Shown: positions 54,873-64,000, numbered from the stretch's first letter. The stretch: DNA of 64,000 nucleotides from Halomonas sp. LBP4 (GCF_003202205.1 NZ_PDOG01000001.1:1461059-1525058), one strand, 5' to 3'. The notes: a model not told the origin generated them from the letters alone. Made by a program: numbers and translations.

Positions 54873-56174
54873 TCAACCCTGGATGTCGTCGAACTCGAAG
54901 CCCAGGCGCGAGGCCAGGCTGTCGTAGTTGGCCAGCAACTGCGTTTCATCCCGCGCCCCCATCCAGATGTGGGCCAGGGCATAGCTGTAGCTGTCCTGCT
55001 CGGGTAACGTCGACAGGCGTTGGCCGACCGCCACCTGGAGCGCGATGAGGGTGCCGGGGAAGTCCGCCTTCAGGGCGGCGATCTCGGCCTCGCTGGGCAC
55101 CCGGGTCACCACCGCATCGCTGAAGAACACCCGGTAGAAGAACTTGGCGGCCATGGGAAACTCGCCCTCGCGATGGGGCATGTCGGGGCGCCGCCCCAGC
55201 CCCAGGTCGATGGTGACCTGCTGATTGCTGACGCCGTCGACCTTCTCGAACAGGTCGCAGTGCGACTGGGAGATCCGGGTGTTGATCTCGAGCAGCCAGA
55301 TCCGCTCCTGCACCTCGTCCCAGTAGTATTCGATATTGAAGGCAGCGTTGTCGTAGCCGATATGCGTCATGACCGTGCGCGTCAGCTCGGTCATCTTCTC
55401 CTGCACATAGCCGGGCAGCCCCGTGGGGTAGCGGTAGTGGAAGAAGCTCAGCACCTGGGGGTAGCGCAGCGAATCGACGATACCGTAGCTCACGACCTCG
55501 CCCTCGAAGACGTAGCCCTCCACCGTGCACTGCCAGCCGCCGATGATCTCCTCGGCCATGCAGAAGTGACCATCCACGGCGGCGACCTCCGGCGGCAGGC
55601 GGGCATGCTCGAGTACCGTGTTGAAGGGGTCGGCGATCAGGCCGATCTGCTCGCGCAGCTGCTCGATGGCCAGGTAGAAGGTCTCGGGGCTATCGATGAG
55701 GAAGCCCAGCCGGGAGCCCGAGGACTTGATCGGTTTGACGAAGAAGGGGATATACAGCCCCGCCTCGCCGATCCGCGTGAGGGCGTCATCGTCGAAGGGA
55801 TCGAAGGCGGTGAAGGCGGGGATGAAGTCGGGAATCACCTCGCGCTGGACCCGTCGGCTCCAGTACTTGTGCTCGCACTTGAGCAGACTTTCCAGGGAGG
55901 TGGAGCGGGTGCCGAAGCGCTCGCAGAGGATCGGCAGCATGGTCGACACCGGGAAGTCCATGTAGCCGACGATGCCATCGATGGTGCCATCGAAGGCCTC
56001 GAGTTCCCGCGTGGCCCGCTCCAGCATCTCGCCGATGGGAAAGATCTCGGTCTCGTAGACCTCCGCGGGTTCGATGACGCCGTGAAAGCGATAGTGCTCG
56101 GCGCCGCGCAGCGTCTCGAGCCGCTGTCGATTGAAATCGTCCAGCCCCACCACGAAGAGATTCTTCTGGTTCAT
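54873..56174 (-). CDS. ATP-grasp domain-containing ligase
   Basis: The product has 433 residues from MNQKNLFVVGLDDFNRQRLE. An N-terminal Rossmann-like lobe ends at about residue 110. The ATP-grasp lysine strand is GLYIPFFVKPIKSSGSRLGF (about residue 165). The central region WQCTVEGYVFEGEVVSYGIV and the metal-binding glutamate/asparagine of IWLLEINTRISQSHCDLF (about residue 310) are clear. ATP-grasp enzymes of this kind form peptide or amide bonds by activating a carboxylate as an acyl phosphate. The substrates are unknown. It heads a minus-strand series with CocE, VOC, MFS and TSUP genes. Confidence 0.85.
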   Translation of the reverse strand: MNQKNLFVVGLDDFNRQRLETLRGAEHYRFHGVIEPAEVYETEIFPIGEMLERATRELEAFDGTIDGIVGYMDFPVSTMLPILCERFGTRSTSLESLLKCEHKYWSRRVQREVIPDFIPAFTAFDPFDDDALTRIGEAGLYIPFFVKPIKSSGSRLGFLIDSPETFYLAIEQLREQIGLIADPFNTVLEHARLPPEVAAVDGHFCMAEEIIGGWQCTVEGYVFEGEVVSYGIVDSLRYPQVLSFFHYRYPTGLPGYVQEKMTELTRTVMTHIGYDNAAFNIEYYWDEVQERIWLLEINTRISQSHCDLFEKVDGVSNQQVTIDLGLGRRPDMPHREGEFPMAAKFFYRVFFSDAVVTRVPSEAEIAALKADFPGTLIALQVAVGQRLSTLPEQDSYSYALAHIWMGARDETQLLANYDSLASRLGFEFDDIQG

Positions 56175-56286
56175 GTCACGATTCGTCACCCGTGGGTGGC
56201 GCCTCCTCGATGGGACCACCGGCGGGCAGGCCGGCGGCTATCCTCGAAGCATAGTCCACGGTCGCCGTCGGGGCGGGGCGGGCACT

Positions 56287-56985
56287 TCAACGACACGACC
56301 GGTAGCCGCGCATGCCGAAGTGGAAGTGATCGGCATGCGCGGCGTTGTAGTCCGGGCCCAGCACATTGCCGAACAGGTCACAGGCCCCGTCGCGGACCTC
56401 GCGCAGAAACTCTCCCCGAGGCCCCTCGTCATGCCAGTGATTCCGCACTGTGATCCGACGCCCGTCGGCCAGGTGAAAGGCCGCCACATCCAGCGCCTCG
56501 GCCGAAGCATGTTCACTGAGTCGGCCCTCGTCGCGTCCGGCGACGTGGCGACAGGCGAAACTGCCGTAGTGCACCACAGACTCGACCGACGTCCCGAACA
56601 GCTCCTCGGCCGCGGGCTGCAGTCGCTGACGCTCGAAGATCACCCAGGCCAGGGCCAGCGGGCAGCTGGCGACGAAACTGGTATTGAAATCGACTCCACT
56701 CCCCTGCATCCGCACCACCTTCTCGAGCGGACAGCCCGCCACCGGCTCATGGTCGTCCAGTGGTGAATAGCGCAACTCCCCTGCGGGTACCGTGTCGAGT
56801 GCCGCCAGGCAGCCGTCGCGATTGTCTGCCAGCCGCCTCAGCTTCCAGCGGCTCACCGGTGTCAGGGGATCGTCCACCCGCAGCGGCTTGCCAGGATGCC
56901 AATGCCGAGGCACATCGTCCCCGAAGTGCCACCAGGCCATGGCCGCAAGGCCGGCCAGCAGGGCGAGGGTCAGCAGGAAGCGCAC
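56287..56985 (-). CDS. extensin-like C-terminal domain protein
   Basis: The product has 232 residues with an N-terminal anchor MRFLLTLALLAGLAAMAWWH. The extensin-like domain (PF06904) shows DGCLAALDTVPAGELRYSPL, CPLEKVVRMQGSGVDFNTS and HYGSFACRHVAGRDEGRLSE. HASAEALDVAAFHLADG and HADHFHFGMRGYRSCR complete it. The S-x-H...D...H pattern is that of M15/VanY-type zinc peptidases, so a periplasmic peptidoglycan peptidase is possible. It starts seven bases after a 58-residue membrane protein gene on the same strand. Confidence 0.82.
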   Translation of the reverse strand: MRFLLTLALLAGLAAMAWWHFGDDVPRHWHPGKPLRVDDPLTPVSRWKLRRLADNRDGCLAALDTVPAGELRYSPLDDHEPVAGCPLEKVVRMQGSGVDFNTSFVASCPLALAWVIFERQRLQPAAEELFGTSVESVVHYGSFACRHVAGRDEGRLSEHASAEALDVAAFHLADGRRITVRNHWHDEGPRGEFLREVRDGACDLFGNVLGPDYNAAHADHFHFGMRGYRSCR

Positions 56986-56992
56986 GGGCTCT

Positions 56993-57169
56993 CTACAGCA
57001 GGAGGGTCAACACCAGCGCCACGGCGCCGACCACCAGGGCGGTGATCACGGCGATATCGACCAGGCGGTCCAGCCAGCGGTCGATGACGCTCCTGCCGGG
57101 ATGACGCGGCTGACGGCGACGGGTGGCCCCGCGGCGCCTAGCGCCGCGAGCGGTGCGGATGAGGAGCAT
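56993..57169 (-). CDS. 58-residue single-span membrane protein
   Basis: A small gene reads MLLIRTARGARRRGATRRRQ, then PRHPGRSVIDRWLDRLVDIA and VITALVVGAVALVLTLLL to TAG. It has a strongly basic N terminus and one hydrophobic C-terminal helix of about 20 residues, giving N-in topology. The stop is seven bases before the extensin-like start, so it is probably translated from the same mRNA. The family is not known to me. It could be a partner of the extensin-like protein or an independent small membrane protein. Confidence 0.5.
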   Translation of the reverse strand: MLLIRTARGARRRGATRRRQPRHPGRSVIDRWLDRLVDIAVITALVVGAVALVLTLLL

Positions 57170-57350
57170 GGCGGAAGTCCGGTTTCACCATTTCACCCTG
57201 AGCTTACGACCTGCGCCGCCGGCTGACCACTGCCGGCGGCGGTCGAGCCGACAACCGTGGCGGTGATGGCTCGGCCGTGCAGCGAAGGGAACCCGGGGTG
57301 GGCAAAACGATCATTACAGGAGAGGCATGTGTCACCCGCGGGGCAAGATC

Positions 57351-57638
57351 ATGAGCAAGCGCGACGACTACATCGCGAGAATGAAGGCCAACCTCGACGC
57401 CTGGAATGCCGAGATCGACCTCCTGGTCGCCAGGGCCCGGGAGGCCGGCGCCGAGGCCAGGGTCAAGTACCATGACGACATCGAGCGCCTGAAGCGGCGT
57501 CGCGACGAGACCTGTGAGCTGCTCGAGGAGCTCCAGCAGACCGGCGAGGCAGCCTGGAGCACCCTGCGCCAGGGGCTGGAGGAGTCGTGGGAGCGCCTGC
57601 GCAAGGCCTTCGCCGACGCCTCCTCCCACTTCAAGTAG
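57351..57638 (+). CDS. small coiled-coil protein
   Basis: A 95-residue protein from MSKRDDYIARMKANLDAWNA is highly charged and almost all helical, with heptad patterns in EIDLLVARAREAGAEARVKY and ERLKRRRDETCELLEELQQT. It ends LRKAFADASSHFK. An alternative ATG eight codons upstream (57327) has a close CAGGAG. No signal peptide. This kind of short cytoplasmic coiled coil is common in halophilic gammaproteobacteria, but I cannot name a function. Confidence 0.65.
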   Translation: MSKRDDYIARMKANLDAWNAEIDLLVARAREAGAEARVKYHDDIERLKRRRDETCELLEELQQTGEAAWSTLRQGLEESWERLRKAFADASSHFK

Positions 57639-57661
57639 GCCGCATCAGGGCTCGGCGTCCT

Positions 57662-58882
57662 CTACCCTTTCGTCGTGGCATCATCCCCGCCACTGCCCGC
57701 CTCTGGCGGGGCCCCGTCGTCGCCCCGGCGCAGCTGCTCGATCGCCGCACTGCCCTCGTCGGCGAGCACCGCCAGCCGGTCGATCTGGGCATCCAGCCGC
57801 GGCAAGGCCTCCTGCCGGTAGCGGGCCAGGTCATCGAGCGCGGCCATGACATCGCCGAAGGCCTGTTCGAGGGCCTGCATGTCGAGCTGTGCCGAGGCCG
57901 CCCGGGTCTGGATCTCCACTCCCTGCTGGCGCAGCGACCTGGCGGTTCCGGCGATCATCTCGGAAGTGGTGGCGTTGAGGGATTCGACACGATCGAGCAC
58001 CAGCCGCTGGTTGGCCAGGGCCAGGGCGACGGCGACCGCCACGGTGAGTGCCGAGACGGTGACATGGATGGCCCGATCGACCCCGCGGATCAGTTCACGA
58101 TTGTTGCGGATGATCACCTCTAGGGCCAGCACGCCCTGCTGGCATACCGCCTGCTGCTGCTGCAGGTCGACGATGCGCTGGCGCAGGGGGAAGAGCAGCT
58201 CCTGCTCGATGAAGGTGCGCTGTGTGCTCGCCTCGTCGAGCCCGCCGATGGCGTCCTGCAGGCGCCGATCGATCAAGCGCCCGAGGGTGACCTGGTGCTG
58301 CAGGTGCCCGAGGATCTCGTGCAGTGCCTCCTGGTCGTCGCCCAGGGTCAGGTTGTCGCGACGCAACATGTCGCGCCCCGTCTCCAGGTCGGCAATGATC
58401 GCGTCCAGCGCCTGCTGGGCGTTCTCGAACTTGCGGAAGTAGCGCTGCAGACGGCTGCCGGCGCCCGGCAGCCTGGCCAGCACCCGGTCGAGCCGCCCCG
58501 GCGACAGGCGCTGACCGCGCGGGTCCAGCGCCTGCATCCTGCCGCGCAGATCGACCAGTGCCCGCGCCACCGGGCCGCCATCATCGCCGTGGTGCGCCAG
58601 CTTGCGCAGCGGCGTTTTCAGCATGGCGCTGCGGTGGGCGGCCTGCTGCTGCAGTTCCAGCCCCAGCTCGTCCACCGCCCGGCGCTGCCGGGCCAGGCTG
58701 GAGGGGTCGTCGCCGCTCTCGAGCACTTCCGCCACGAAGGCGTCGGCCCTGGCGGTGAGCTCGGGGGCTTCACCCTCCTCTTCCTCGCCGGCCTGCCAGG
58801 GAGACGCCTTCGCCAATTCGCTGGCGACCTCCTCCACCGGTGGCAGGGAGAGGCGCGGATCACGTTCGGGTGGCTGATTCAT
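57662..58882 (-). CDS. toxic anion resistance protein, TelA family
   Basis: A 406-residue soluble helical protein starts MNQPPERDPRLSLPPVEEVA. The family pattern begins with an acidic N terminus (EEEEGEAPELTARADAFVAE). Then come LKTPLRKLAHHGDDGGPVAR, LPGAGSRLQRYFRKFENAQQ and ALEVIIRNNRELIRGVDRAI, with HVTVSALTVAVAVALALANQ and LNATTSEMIAGTA. TelA/KlaA-type proteins are linked to tellurite and other anion resistance and to envelope or cell-surface stress; the mechanism is not known. It follows the membrane-anchored helical gene (58952-59923) by 69 bases. Confidence 0.85.
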   Translation of the reverse strand: MNQPPERDPRLSLPPVEEVASELAKASPWQAGEEEEGEAPELTARADAFVAEVLESGDDPSSLARQRRAVDELGLELQQQAAHRSAMLKTPLRKLAHHGDDGGPVARALVDLRGRMQALDPRGQRLSPGRLDRVLARLPGAGSRLQRYFRKFENAQQALDAIIADLETGRDMLRRDNLTLGDDQEALHEILGHLQHQVTLGRLIDRRLQDAIGGLDEASTQRTFIEQELLFPLRQRIVDLQQQQAVCQQGVLALEVIIRNNRELIRGVDRAIHVTVSALTVAVAVALALANQRLVLDRVESLNATTSEMIAGTARSLRQQGVEIQTRAASAQLDMQALEQAFGDVMAALDDLARYRQEALPRLDAQIDRLAVLADEGSAAIEQLRRGDDGAPPEAGSGGDDATTKG

Positions 58883-58951
58883 AAGCACCTGCTGTACTGA
58901 AGCCATTGCTTACAAGCTAGCAGAGCCCGCCGGTCTTTCCGACACGAACCG

Positions 58952-59923
58952 TTAGCCCAAGTCGCTACGCCCATAGCGCTCGGCCCGGCCGATGAAGCGG
59001 CGCAGCTCCTCCAGCGCCCGGTCGGCGGCGACCGAGGCCTGGGGGCGCCCGGTCTCGATGCGCGCCAGGGCCACCGCGGTATCGTCGAGCAGGGTCAGCG
59101 CGGATTCGTTGCGGGCGGTGAGCCGGCCCAGGCGACGCTCGGTGCCCTCGATCAACTCCAGGCGCCGCTCGAGGGCGGTGCGCTCCTCGGCGGACAGCCG
59201 CCTGCCCCCGCGCTCCAGGCGACGGCGCACGAAGTCACCGTCCACCCCCATCACGCCTCTGGCCTGGGAGGCCATGGAGGTGAGGTTGTCCACCGCGCCC
59301 AGGCACACTTCGGTGACCAGGGCCTGGGCACGCTCGAAGGCCAGTTCGCCGTGCTCGAAACGAGCCGCCAGGACGTCCAGCACGTGGCGGTAGCGGCTGA
59401 AGAGACGGTCGGCCTGGATGGCCAGATCGGGGCGCCTGACATCGAGCAACCCCTGCTTGGCGCGGCACAGGGCCAGCACCACCTCATCGGCATCGACGGG
59501 CGGCCGGGCCGGGTCGAGCACGGCCACCCCCGCCTCCCGGGCCCCGCGTTCCTGTTCGGCCCGGCGGCTCGACGCCTCGGCCTCGAGCCGCGCCTCGAGC
59601 CGCTGTCGATGCCGACGGGCACGCCAGCGGTGCCAGCGTCGCTCGAGGGGGAGCTCCACGGCGATCGCCGCCAGCCCCGCCAGCCAGCCCTCCAGGCTCG
59701 GCCCGAAGCCCCCCCACAGCGAGGTCAGCCACAGCAGGACGCTGAGGAAGGGGACCAGCAGGCCATAGCGGAAGAAGACCTGCCAGCGGCCGGGACGCTC
59801 GGTGGGCACCGCCAGCCGCGGGTTCGCCAGCCCCACCAGGCACCACGGCAGGCAGGTGACGAAGAGCCCATAGGCGAATCCCTGCAGAAACCCCAGCATA
59901 GACCTGGCTACCCGGCGACCCAT
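58952..59923 (-). CDS. membrane-anchored helical protein, XpaC-like partner of TelA
   Basis: The product has about 323 residues, starting MGRRVARSMLGFLQGFAYGL; an ATG eight codons in (59899, MLGFLQGF) is the alternative. Two membrane segments at the N terminus (FAYGLFVTCLPWCLVGLANP, VFFRYGLLVPFLSVLLWLTS) precede a long basic helix-rich domain (WHRWRARRHRQRLEARLEAE) and a C-terminal helical bundle ending LEELRRFIGRAERYGRS. Position next to TelA matches the XpaC/5-bromo-4-chloroindolyl phosphate hydrolysis family partner. The identity is inferred mostly from context. Confidence 0.7.
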   Translation of the reverse strand: MGRRVARSMLGFLQGFAYGLFVTCLPWCLVGLANPRLAVPTERPGRWQVFFRYGLLVPFLSVLLWLTSLWGGFGPSLEGWLAGLAAIAVELPLERRWHRWRARRHRQRLEARLEAEASSRRAEQERGAREAGVAVLDPARPPVDADEVVLALCRAKQGLLDVRRPDLAIQADRLFSRYRHVLDVLAARFEHGELAFERAQALVTEVCLGAVDNLTSMASQARGVMGVDGDFVRRRLERGGRRLSAEERTALERRLELIEGTERRLGRLTARNESALTLLDDTAVALARIETGRPQASVAADRALEELRRFIGRAERYGRSDLG

Positions 59924-60084
59924 ATCAGAATATCCTGAGTGTAAGGGCGCTGGCGACAACGCGCGACCCCCTTGCGAACCGAGATCGCGATACCCGGCGA
60001 CGGGCCGGCCAGGAACGATTACCCCCGGGCGGCCTCCAAGGGGCAGCCATTCAAGGAGCCCGGCTCCACCACAGGGAGATCCCG

Positions 60085-60489
60085 ATGTCCGATCCACACG
60101 AGCCCCGCCACAACGCCGCCTGGCAGGCCGCCCGGCAGTGGCGGGAACGCGCCCGCCAGACCCGCCCCGGTGGCCCCCTGGACGGCCTGAAGTTGCTGCT
60201 CACCTGGCTGCTGTTCGGCGCCATGATGATCATCGCCATGGTGCTGGGGCTGATCTTCCTGCTGCTCGGCTGGGCCATGCTGCCGATCCTTCGCTACCGC
60301 CTGAAGAAACGCATGGAGCGCATGCGCGCCGAACAGGCCGAGGATGTCGGCACCGGCTTCCACTACCGCGAGACCCGCTACCGGGAGCATCGCAGTGACG
60401 GCGGCAGTTACCGCGAGCAGCAGGTGCTGGAGGGGGACTACGAGATCAAGGACCAGGAACCGGGAGACGGTGATGCCGGCAAGCCATGA
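60085..60489 (+). CDS. hypothetical single-domain membrane protein
   Basis: A 134-residue protein from MSDPHEPRHNAAWQAARQWR has AGGGAGA upstream. A basic N terminus precedes hydrophobic stretches (LKLLLTWLLFGAMMIIAMVL, LGLIFLLLGWAMLPIL), then a charged helical tail (LKKRMERMRAEQAEDVG) and TRYREHRSDGGSYREQQVL. Probable inner-membrane protein with a cytoplasmic tail. I recognise no family. It is divergent from the TelA-pair genes. Confidence 0.7.
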   Translation: MSDPHEPRHNAAWQAARQWRERARQTRPGGPLDGLKLLLTWLLFGAMMIIAMVLGLIFLLLGWAMLPILRYRLKKRMERMRAEQAEDVGTGFHYRETRYREHRSDGGSYREQQVLEGDYEIKDQEPGDGDAGKP

Positions 60490-60630
60490 CCCGCCAGGGT
60501 GGCGGATCGCAAGGCATGGTGACAGGCCACGATGGCGGGCGTGACGTGTCATGCCGGGACGGTGGCAAAACCCCGCGAAGTGCCATAACTTGAAGGTTGT
60601 CATTCCAACACGGCTCCGGAGACAACCACG

Positions 60631-60993
60631 ATGCCGACACGTCGGACGCAGCCGGCCGGCCTCCTTCGCCGGGGCGCCCTGTCCCTGCTACTGGCGGGGC
60701 TGGCGCTGCCGGTCATGGCCAACGATTACCCCACCGAGGCGCGGGTGGACTACGTGCTGGGGTGCATGGCGTCCAACGGCAACAGCTACCTGACCATGCA
60801 GAAGTGCTCGTGCAGCATCGACGTGATCGCCGAGCACCTCTCCTACGAGGAGTACGAGCAGGTCGAGACGGTGCTCGGCATGCAGGATCAGCGCGGCGAA
60901 CTCGGCGTGCTGTTCCGCACCGAGCGCGGCATGCAGGATCAGCTGCAGGCCCTGCGCCAGGCCCAGGCCGACGCCAACCTGCGCTGCTTCTGA
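60631..60993 (+). CDS. small secreted cysteine-containing protein
   Basis: A 120-residue protein from MPTRRTQPAGLLRRGALSLL has a signal peptide ending ALPVMA and a mature start NDYPTEARVDYVLGC. The mature part has four cysteines (VLGCMASNGN, KCSCSIDVIAEHLSY and the terminal CF) and a coiled helical tail (QDQLQALRQAQADANLRCF). Similar periplasmic proteins are found beside PQQ-linked oxidation genes, and the next gene encodes a cytochrome c, so an accessory role there is inferred. GGAGA precedes the ATG. Confidence 0.68.
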   Translation: MPTRRTQPAGLLRRGALSLLLAGLALPVMANDYPTEARVDYVLGCMASNGNSYLTMQKCSCSIDVIAEHLSYEEYEQVETVLGMQDQRGELGVLFRTERGMQDQLQALRQAQADANLRCF

Positions 60994-61001
60994 CCACGCC
61001 C

Positions 61002-61412
61002 GTGTCACGCCGCGTCCCCGACACCGCCTGGCCCACTCCGGCCTGGCTGCCGCTCGTTGCCACGCTGGTCGCTGCTCCGGCCATGGCCGATGCCGAGCGC
61101 GCCCAGGGCGAGCGCCTGTTCCGCGCCCAGTGCGTGGGCTGCCACAGCCTGGCCCCCGGCGAGCACCTGGCCGGCCCCAGCCTGCACGGCCTGATCGGGC
61201 GCCCGGCCGGCAGCGTCGAGGACTTCGACTACTCCCCGGCGCTGCGCGAGGCCGAACTGACCTGGACCGCCGAGACCCTCGACGCCTTCCTGGCCGGCCC
61301 GGACGACTACCTGCCCGGCATCCGCATGGTCTTCTGGGGGCTCGACGAACGCTCGCGCCGGCGCATCATCCACTTCCTCGAGTCCCTCGACCCCGAGGCC
61401 ACCGAACCCTGA
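61002..61412 (+). CDS. class I cytochrome c
   Basis: A 136-residue periplasmic protein is read from a GTG start eight bases after the previous stop. The signal peptide ends VAAPAMA and the mature start is DAERAQGERLFRAQCVGCHS. CVGCH is the covalent heme site, HGLIGRPAGSVEDFDYSPAL the middle loop, and YLPGIRMVFWGLDERSRRRI carries the axial methionine. The pattern resembles the cytochrome c550-type electron acceptors of PQQ alcohol dehydrogenases. The dehydrogenase itself is not in the window. Confidence 0.88.
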   Translation: MSRRVPDTAWPTPAWLPLVATLVAAPAMADAERAQGERLFRAQCVGCHSLAPGEHLAGPSLHGLIGRPAGSVEDFDYSPALREAELTWTAETLDAFLAGPDDYLPGIRMVFWGLDERSRRRIIHFLESLDPEATEP

Positions 61413-61418
61413 GCGCCC

Positions 61419-62218
61419 TCAGTCGCCGCCGCCTCCCTTGCGCGCCATCATGCCTCGCGAGGGGTTGTAGCCCAGGATCGCCAGGCCCAGCAGCACCAGG
61501 GTCACCATCACGCTGATCAGGATCGCCTCGAGGTTGACGCGCTCGTAGAGCGCGAAGCGGATCATCTCCACCGCCTGGGTGAAAGGGTTGAGCGCGGCGA
61601 TCTGGTAGACCAGGTAACTGCCCTCGCGGATGCGCCACAGCGGATAGAGCGCCGAGGAGAGGAAGAACATCGGGAAGATCACGAAGTTCATGATCCCGGC
61701 GAAGTTCTCCAGCTGACGCACGAAGGTCGATAGCAGCAGGCCCAGGGAGCCGACCATGAAGCCGGTGACCACCAGTGTCGGCAGGATCCACAGGTAGCCG
61801 AGCGGCGGCGCCTGGATGCCGTACCACCAGGCGATGGCCAGGAAGACGTAGACCTGCACCACCGACACCAGGGTGCTGGCCAGCAGCTTGCACACCAGCA
61901 GGTACCAGCGCGGGAAGGGACTGACCAGCAGCACCCGCATGCTGCCCATCTCGCGGTCGTAGACCATGGAGAGCGAGCTCTGCATGCCGTTGAACAGCTG
62001 GATCATCCCCACCAGCCCCGGCACGATGTAGACCTCGTAGAGGATGTAGGTCTGGTAGGGCTCGGTCATCGCCACGCCCAGGGCCATGCGAAAGCCAGCG
62101 GCGAACACGAACAACCACACCAGCGGGCGCACCAGGGCGGCCAGGAAGCGGCTGCGCTGGTGCAGGAAGCGCAGCAGCTCGCGGCTGACCACGCCGCGCA
62201 GGCAGTGCAGCCAGGGCA

Positions 62219-62228
<10 letters not shown>
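61419..62228 (-). CDS. ABC transporter permease of PQQ-alcohol oxidation locus
   Basis: A 269-residue ABC-2 type permease from MPLMPWLHCLRGVVSRELLR has six hydrophobic helices. TEPYQTYILYEVYIVPGLVG, MVYDREMGSMRVLLVSPFPR and WYLLVCKLLASTLVSVVQVY are the family core. LSSALYPLWRIREGS precedes the last helices. It matches the PedC-like permeases that accompany PQQ-dependent alcohol dehydrogenases. Its start lies inside the end of the ATPase gene (overlap of ten bases). The transported molecule is unknown. Confidence 0.85.
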
Positions 62229-63009
<781 letters not shown>

Positions 63010-63013
<4 letters not shown>

Positions 63014-64000
63014 GGCTCGACGATCACCCCCCAGGGAAAGCGCCCCACCGGGATCGACTTGATCGCCCTCAGGCCGTCGACCTCGATCACGCTGACATCG
63101 CCGCTGACCCCGTTGGTGGTGTAGAGCCGGCTCTCGTCGTCATTGAGCGCCAGGTGCCAGACCCGCTGGCCGACCAGGAGGTAGTCGAGCACCTCGTAGC
63201 TCTGCTGGTCGATCACCGCCACGCGGTTGGAGGGCCCCAGGGCCACGAAGGCGTAGCGACCGTCGGAGGTCAGCACCACCCCGACGGCCTGGACGGTCTC
63301 CCGGGGCACGCCCGGCACGTCGAAGCGAATGGTGTGCTTGACGTCGAAGGTCTCCTCCATGTCGAGGATCGTCACCATGCCGGCGATCTCCGACGAGACC
63401 CAGGCCTCGCGGCCGTCATGGGTGAACTCGGCGTGCCGCGGCCGGGCCCCCACCAGGCGATGGTGCACCGCCTCCATGGCCTCGGTGTCGATGATGTGGG
63501 CCATGTTGGAGGTCTCGGTGGTCGAGACCAGCCAGCGACCGTCGGGGCTGATCCCCAGGCCTTCGGGCTCGACGCCCACCGGGATCTCGGTGACCCGGGT
63601 GCGCGCCTCGTAGTCGAGCACCGAGACGATGTTGTCGTCCTCGTTGGAGACATAGAGGTAGGGCCGGTTAGGGTCGACGCGGATCACCTCGGGGTCGTCG
63701 CCGGAGGACTGGCTGCGCACCACCTGGAGGGTCTCCAGGTCGATCATGTCGATGGCCTCGTCGTCGCCCACCGCCACGAACAGTTCGCTGCCGTCGCTGC
63801 TGAAGGCCATCGAGCGCGGGCGACGGCCGACGCCGATGGTCTCCACCACCTCCAGGGTGTCACCGTCGATCACCGAGACGGTGTTGTCCTTCTCGTTGGA
63901 GACGAAGATGCGCTCGGCCTGGGCGGCCAGTGGCAGCATCAGCAGGATGCCCAGCGCCAGCCCCAGGGAGGCAGGCCTGCCGGCGGGAGTCGTGAGTTGG
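63010..64000 (-). CDS. YVTN-type beta-propeller protein, PQQ-catabolism associated (5' end outside window)
   Basis: The frame stays open to the right edge, so the start is beyond base 64000. A signal peptide is visible in LGLALGILLMLPLAAQA. The mature chain begins ERIFVSNEKDNTVSVID. Seven YVTN/NHL-like blades repeat patterns such as PYLYVSNEDDNIVSVLDYEA, RYAFVALGPSNRVAVIDQQS and SRLYTTNGVSGDVSVIEVDG. It is a periplasmic beta-propeller of the PQQ-associated family; the ligand is unknown. The internal ATG at 63939 is within the signal peptide and is not the start. Confidence 0.88.

Overview
The window is one contiguous piece of a GC-rich gammaproteobacterial chromosome. Gene content and order suggest a Halomonadaceae member (Halomonas-like). 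Supporting features are a trkA-trkH potassium-uptake pair, lptF-lptG divergent from pepA-holC-valS, a divergent metE/metR pair, class Ia nrdA-nrdB, a bfd-bfr iron-storage pair, several Na+/K+ transporters, and a PQQ-alcohol-oxidation accessory locus at the right edge. The genus is inferred from memory of such gene sets; no search was run. No rRNA, tRNA, CRISPR array, prophage or intact insertion sequence was seen.

Left third (1-24200): trkA (3' end only)-trkH, a TraB/PrgY-family membrane protein, tapT (DTW tRNA-modifying enzyme), aceK, a CDF metal exporter, an inositol-monophosphatase family enzyme, a DraG-like hydrolase and a small conserved protein. A VOC-family gene follows, with an attC-like integron recombination site at its 3' end. 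Then come a SpoIIAA/STAS-like protein, truC, tcdA, a DUF1653 protein, bfr-bfd, an RDD protein, lptG-lptF, pepA, holC, valS, a META lipoprotein, a DoxX protein, gloA and tag. Two copies of a REPIN-like inverted-repeat element flank the valS region (18567-18664 and 22811-22904).

Middle (24200-45340): a YdjM-type membrane protein, azoR, a lipoprotein, metE/metR, an RstB/RstA-like two-component system, and nrdA-nrdB. The nrdA leader carries two NrdR-like boxes spaced exactly 31 bp apart plus DnaA-like boxes. Next are an Lrp regulator divergent from an NhaC antiporter. The stretch 40361-45340 is a patch of small genes and decayed genes: a possible GGDEF remnant, a 39-residue protein, a DUF3565 protein, a standalone LigD phosphoesterase followed by a LigD polymerase remnant, a PLDc_N protein, a double-cupin ChrR-like protein, a Kef-type K+/H+ antiporter, and an internally deleted FMN-binding glutamate-synthase-like gene.

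Right third (45341-64000): almost all on the minus strand in tight operons. They are retropepsin-yihY-nitronate monooxygenase; a membrane protein with a zinc metalloprotease; ATP-grasp ligase-CocE hydrolase-VOC-MFS-TSUP; a 58-residue membrane protein with an extensin-like protein; and an XpaC-position protein with TelA. The window ends with plus-strand small secreted protein and cytochrome c genes facing a minus-strand beta-propeller-ABC ATPase-ABC permease set typical of PQQ-dependent alcohol oxidation. The least explained assembly is the five-gene ATP-grasp/CocE/VOC/MFS/TSUP cluster (50144-56174), which looks like a small metabolite make/degrade/export module.
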